Below are positions 62,101-64,000 of a stretch of DNA of 64,000 nt, one piece after another. This DNA comes from Pseudomonas cremoricolorata (GTDB taxonomy: Bacteria; Pseudomonadota; Gammaproteobacteria; Pseudomonadales; Pseudomonadaceae): positions 1,054,001 to 1,118,000 of the forward strand of contig NZ_CP009455.1 in assembly GCF_000759535.1 (NCBI RefSeq), given 5' to 3'. The stretch's first letter is position 1. Each line of letters starts with the position of its first letter. Position numbers and translations under genes: made by a program. Under the pieces are notes generated by a model, which was not told the origin of the DNA, ran no database searches, and saw only the letters and a program-made list of their open reading frames with translations.

Positions 62101-63110
62101 ACATCCTCGAGGCGATGCAGGCCGAGCCCTGGCAGTACGATTTCTTCCAGGCCCTGCGCCGGCTCGAAGCCGAACACCCAGAACTGCCACGCTTCGGCCA
62201 TTCGCTGCGCCTGAGCGATGAACCGGTGCGCCTCGGCCAGCGCCTGGACAGCGCCTTCGCCCCGGCCACCCTGGCCTCGGTGACGCCGGCCGATGAGCAC
62301 ACGCCGGCGCGCCTGGAGCAGTTCTTCTTCGGCCTTGGCGGGCCCAACGGGCCGCTACCGCTGCACCTGACCGAATACGCCCGCGAGCGCCAGCGCAACC
62401 ACGCCGACGCCACCAGCAAGCGTTTCCTCGATGTCTTCCACCATCGCCTGCTGAGTCTGTTCTACCGGGCCTGGGCCGAAGCGCGGCCAACGGTCAGCCA
62501 CGACCGCCCCGGTGACGACTACTGGGCCGGGCGCCTGGCCGCCCTCAGTGGCCGCGGCCAACCGGCCTTGCAAGGCCAGGGGCCGCTGCCCGACACCGCC
62601 AAGCTGCACTACTCCGGCCACCTCGCTGCGCAAACCCGCTACCCCGATGGCCTGTGCGGCATTCTCGGCAGTTATTTCGGCGTGCCGGTGAGCCTGGAGG
62701 AATACGTCGGGCAATGGCTCGAGCTGCCCGAACGCAGCCAGCTCGGCGTGCGCGCCAACCGCCTGGGCGTGGATACGTGCCTGGGCCGGCATGTATGGGA
62801 TCGCCAGCACACGTTCCGCCTGCGCCTGGGCCCGCTCAGTCTCGACCAGTACCACGCACTGCTGCCCGGAGGACAAGCCTTCAGCGAACTGGCCGCCTGG
62901 GTCGCCGAGTACCTGGGCCACGAGTTGGACTGGGAGGTGCAACTGATTCTGCGCCGCGAACAGGTGCCGGCCCTGCAACCCGGTGCCGGCCGGCGCCTGG
63001 GCTTCGACACCTGGCTCGGCAGCCCCGAGCACGATGCCAGCGACCTCAAGCTGGCCCACCACTACGCCACGCTGTCCCGCACAGCCTCCAGGAGCCCGGA
63101 CCATGGGTGA
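62064..63110 (+). CDS. tssG: TssG, T6SS baseplate protein
   Basis: 348 residues. The region EPWQYDFFQALRRLEAEHP and the FFFGLGGPNGPLPLHLTEYA segment are the conserved TssG core. Its DUF1305 fold joins TssF and TssE. ATG at 62064 lies inside tssF; the open frame upstream to 61860 is a shadow. Its end overlaps clpV by eight bases. Confidence 0.95.
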   Translation: MDSQTRTQADPVNILEAMQAEPWQYDFFQALRRLEAEHPELPRFGHSLRLSDEPVRLGQRLDSAFAPATLASVTPADEHTPARLEQFFFGLGGPNGPLPLHLTEYARERQRNHADATSKRFLDVFHHRLLSLFYRAWAEARPTVSHDRPGDDYWAGRLAALSGRGQPALQGQGPLPDTAKLHYSGHLAAQTRYPDGLCGILGSYFGVPVSLEEYVGQWLELPERSQLGVRANRLGVDTCLGRHVWDRQHTFRLRLGPLSLDQYHALLPGGQAFSELAAWVAEYLGHELDWEVQLILRREQVPALQPGAGRRLGFDTWLGSPEHDASDLKLAHHYATLSRTASRSPDHG

Positions 63111-64000
63111 AATCAGCCGCGCCGCACTGTTCGGCAAACTCAACAGCCTGGCCTATCAGGCCATCGAAGCCGCCACGGTGTTCTGCAAGCTGCGCGGCAA
63201 TCCCTATGTCGAACTGGCGCACTGGCTGCACCAGCTGCTGCAACTGCCCGACAGCGACCTGCAGCGCATCCTGCGCCAGTTCAACGTCGAGCCGGCGCGC
63301 CTGGCGGCCGACCTCACCGCCGCGCTGGACCGCCTGCCACGCGGCTCGACCTCGATCACCGACCTGTCCTCGCAGGTCGAGGATGCCGTGGAGCGTGGCT
63401 GGGTCTACGGCAGCCTGATGTTCGGCGCAAGCCAGGTGCGCAGCGGCTACCTGCTGGTCGGCATCCTCAAGACCCCGAGCCTGCGCAACGCGCTGCTGGG
63501 GCTGTCGGGCGAGTTCGCCAAGCTGCGCATCGAGGCCTTGAGCGAGCGCTTCGACGAGTACGTCGGTGACTCGCCGGAAAACGCCCTCGGTGCCAGCGAC
63601 GGCTCCAGCGCCGGCGTGCCCGGTGAAGCCAGTGGCGCGGTGGCGCCGGCAGCGCTGGGCAAGCAGGAGGCATTGCAGCGCTTTACCGTCGACCTCACCG
63701 AGCAGGCCCGCAACGGCCAGCTCGACCCCATCGTTGGCCGCGATGACGAGATTCGCCAACTGGTCGACATCCTCATGCGCCGGCGCCAGAACAACCCGAT
63801 CCTCACCGGCGAGGCCGGGGTGGGCAAGACCGCCGTGGTCGAAGGTTTCGCCCTGCGCATCGTCGCCGGTGACGTGCCGCCGGCGCTCAAGGACGTCGAA
63901 CTGCGCAGCCTCGATGTCGGCCTGCTGCAGGCCGGGGCGAGCATGAAAGGCGAATTCGAACAGCGCCTGCGCCAGGTCATCGAAGACGTCCAGGCCTCAC
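63103..64000 (+). CDS. clpV: ClpV, AAA+ sheath-recycling ATPase (N-terminal part, cut by window end)
   Basis: The frame runs from ATG 63103 (preceded by AGGAG) to the window end, 299 codons. The N-domain (about 1-160; MGEISRAALFGKLNSLAY, NPYVELAHWLHQLLQLPD) binds the TssC helix exposed after contraction. The first AAA domain begins near 195 (DPIVGRDDEIRQLVDILMRR) and has Walker A GEAGVGKTA near 236-244. The rest of D1 and all of D2 lie beyond the window. Position after tssG matches H1-type loci. Confidence 0.96.
   Translation, partial: MGEISRAALFGKLNSLAYQAIEAATVFCKLRGNPYVELAHWLHQLLQLPDSDLQRILRQFNVEPARLAADLTAALDRLPRGSTSITDLSSQVEDAVERGWVYGSLMFGASQVRSGYLLVGILKTPSLRNALLGLSGEFAKLRIEALSERFDEYVGDSPENALGASDGSSAGVPGEASGAVAPAALGKQEALQRFTVDLTEQARNGQLDPIVGRDDEIRQLVDILMRRRQNNPILTGEAGVGKTAVVEGFALRIVAGDVPPALKDVELRSLDVGLLQAGASMKGEFEQRLRQVIEDVQAS

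Overview
The window reads as a chromosomal segment of a Pseudomonas, most likely of the P. putida/P. fluorescens lineage. The evidence is high G+C, Pseudomonas-style REP elements (core tgtaggagcggc), and the gene order hemE-gltD-gltB-damX-aroB-aroK-pilQPONM-mrcA-maeB-nuclease-rpmE-priA-argS-SPOR protein, which is the Pseudomonas core order. No rRNA, tRNA, CRISPR array, transposase or integrase was seen.

Left part (1-31.2 kb) is mostly housekeeping. It holds the 3' end of ilvD (branched-chain amino acids), a periplasmic phosphorylcholine phosphatase (pchP), a cystine/dicarboxylate-type symporter (tcyP-like), a divergent LysR regulator/MFS exporter pair, hemE, and the glutamate synthase pair gltBD. 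A minus-strand cluster follows: pilM-pilN-pilOP-pilQ-aroK-aroB-damX. It is divergent from mrcA (PBP1A). Its secretin is short (HofQ/ComE-like), and its PilO and PilP domains are encoded by one uninterrupted reading frame. After that come maeB, a secreted-type nuclease, rpmE (L31), priA, argS and an FtsN-like SPOR protein. Several strong terminators can be read directly.

Middle part (31.2-38.4 kb) is accessory. It holds a TM2 membrane protein, an NlpC/P60 peptidase, a TonB-dependent siderophore receptor divergent from an OmpR/EnvZ-type two-component pair (with three ATGTA repeats at exact 10-bp spacing between them), and two unknown genes overlapping by ATGA. The larger unknown is a 300-residue protein with a hydrophobic, Gly/Ala-rich core. 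The smaller is a 139-residue protein with four predicted membrane spans. They lie immediately downstream of tagQ on the same strand and look like a toxin/immunity pair.

Right part (37-64 kb) is a complete-looking type VI secretion locus of the P. aeruginosa HSI-I (H1) type. On the minus strand, from a central promoter region at 55.6-55.97 kb, run fha1-tssJ-tssK-tssL-tssM-tagF-pppA-ppkA-tagT-tagS-tagR-tagQ followed by the two unknown genes. On the plus strand run tssA-tssB-tssC-hcp-tssE-tssF-tssG-clpV (cut by the window end). The TagQRST envelope sensor would activate the PpkA kinase, which acts through Fha1. PppA and TagF oppose this. TssJLM form the membrane complex, TssEFGK the baseplate, TssBC the sheath, Hcp the tube, and ClpV recycles the sheath. 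The tagJ gene that lies between hcp1 and tssE1 in P. aeruginosa is absent; a REP element sits there instead.
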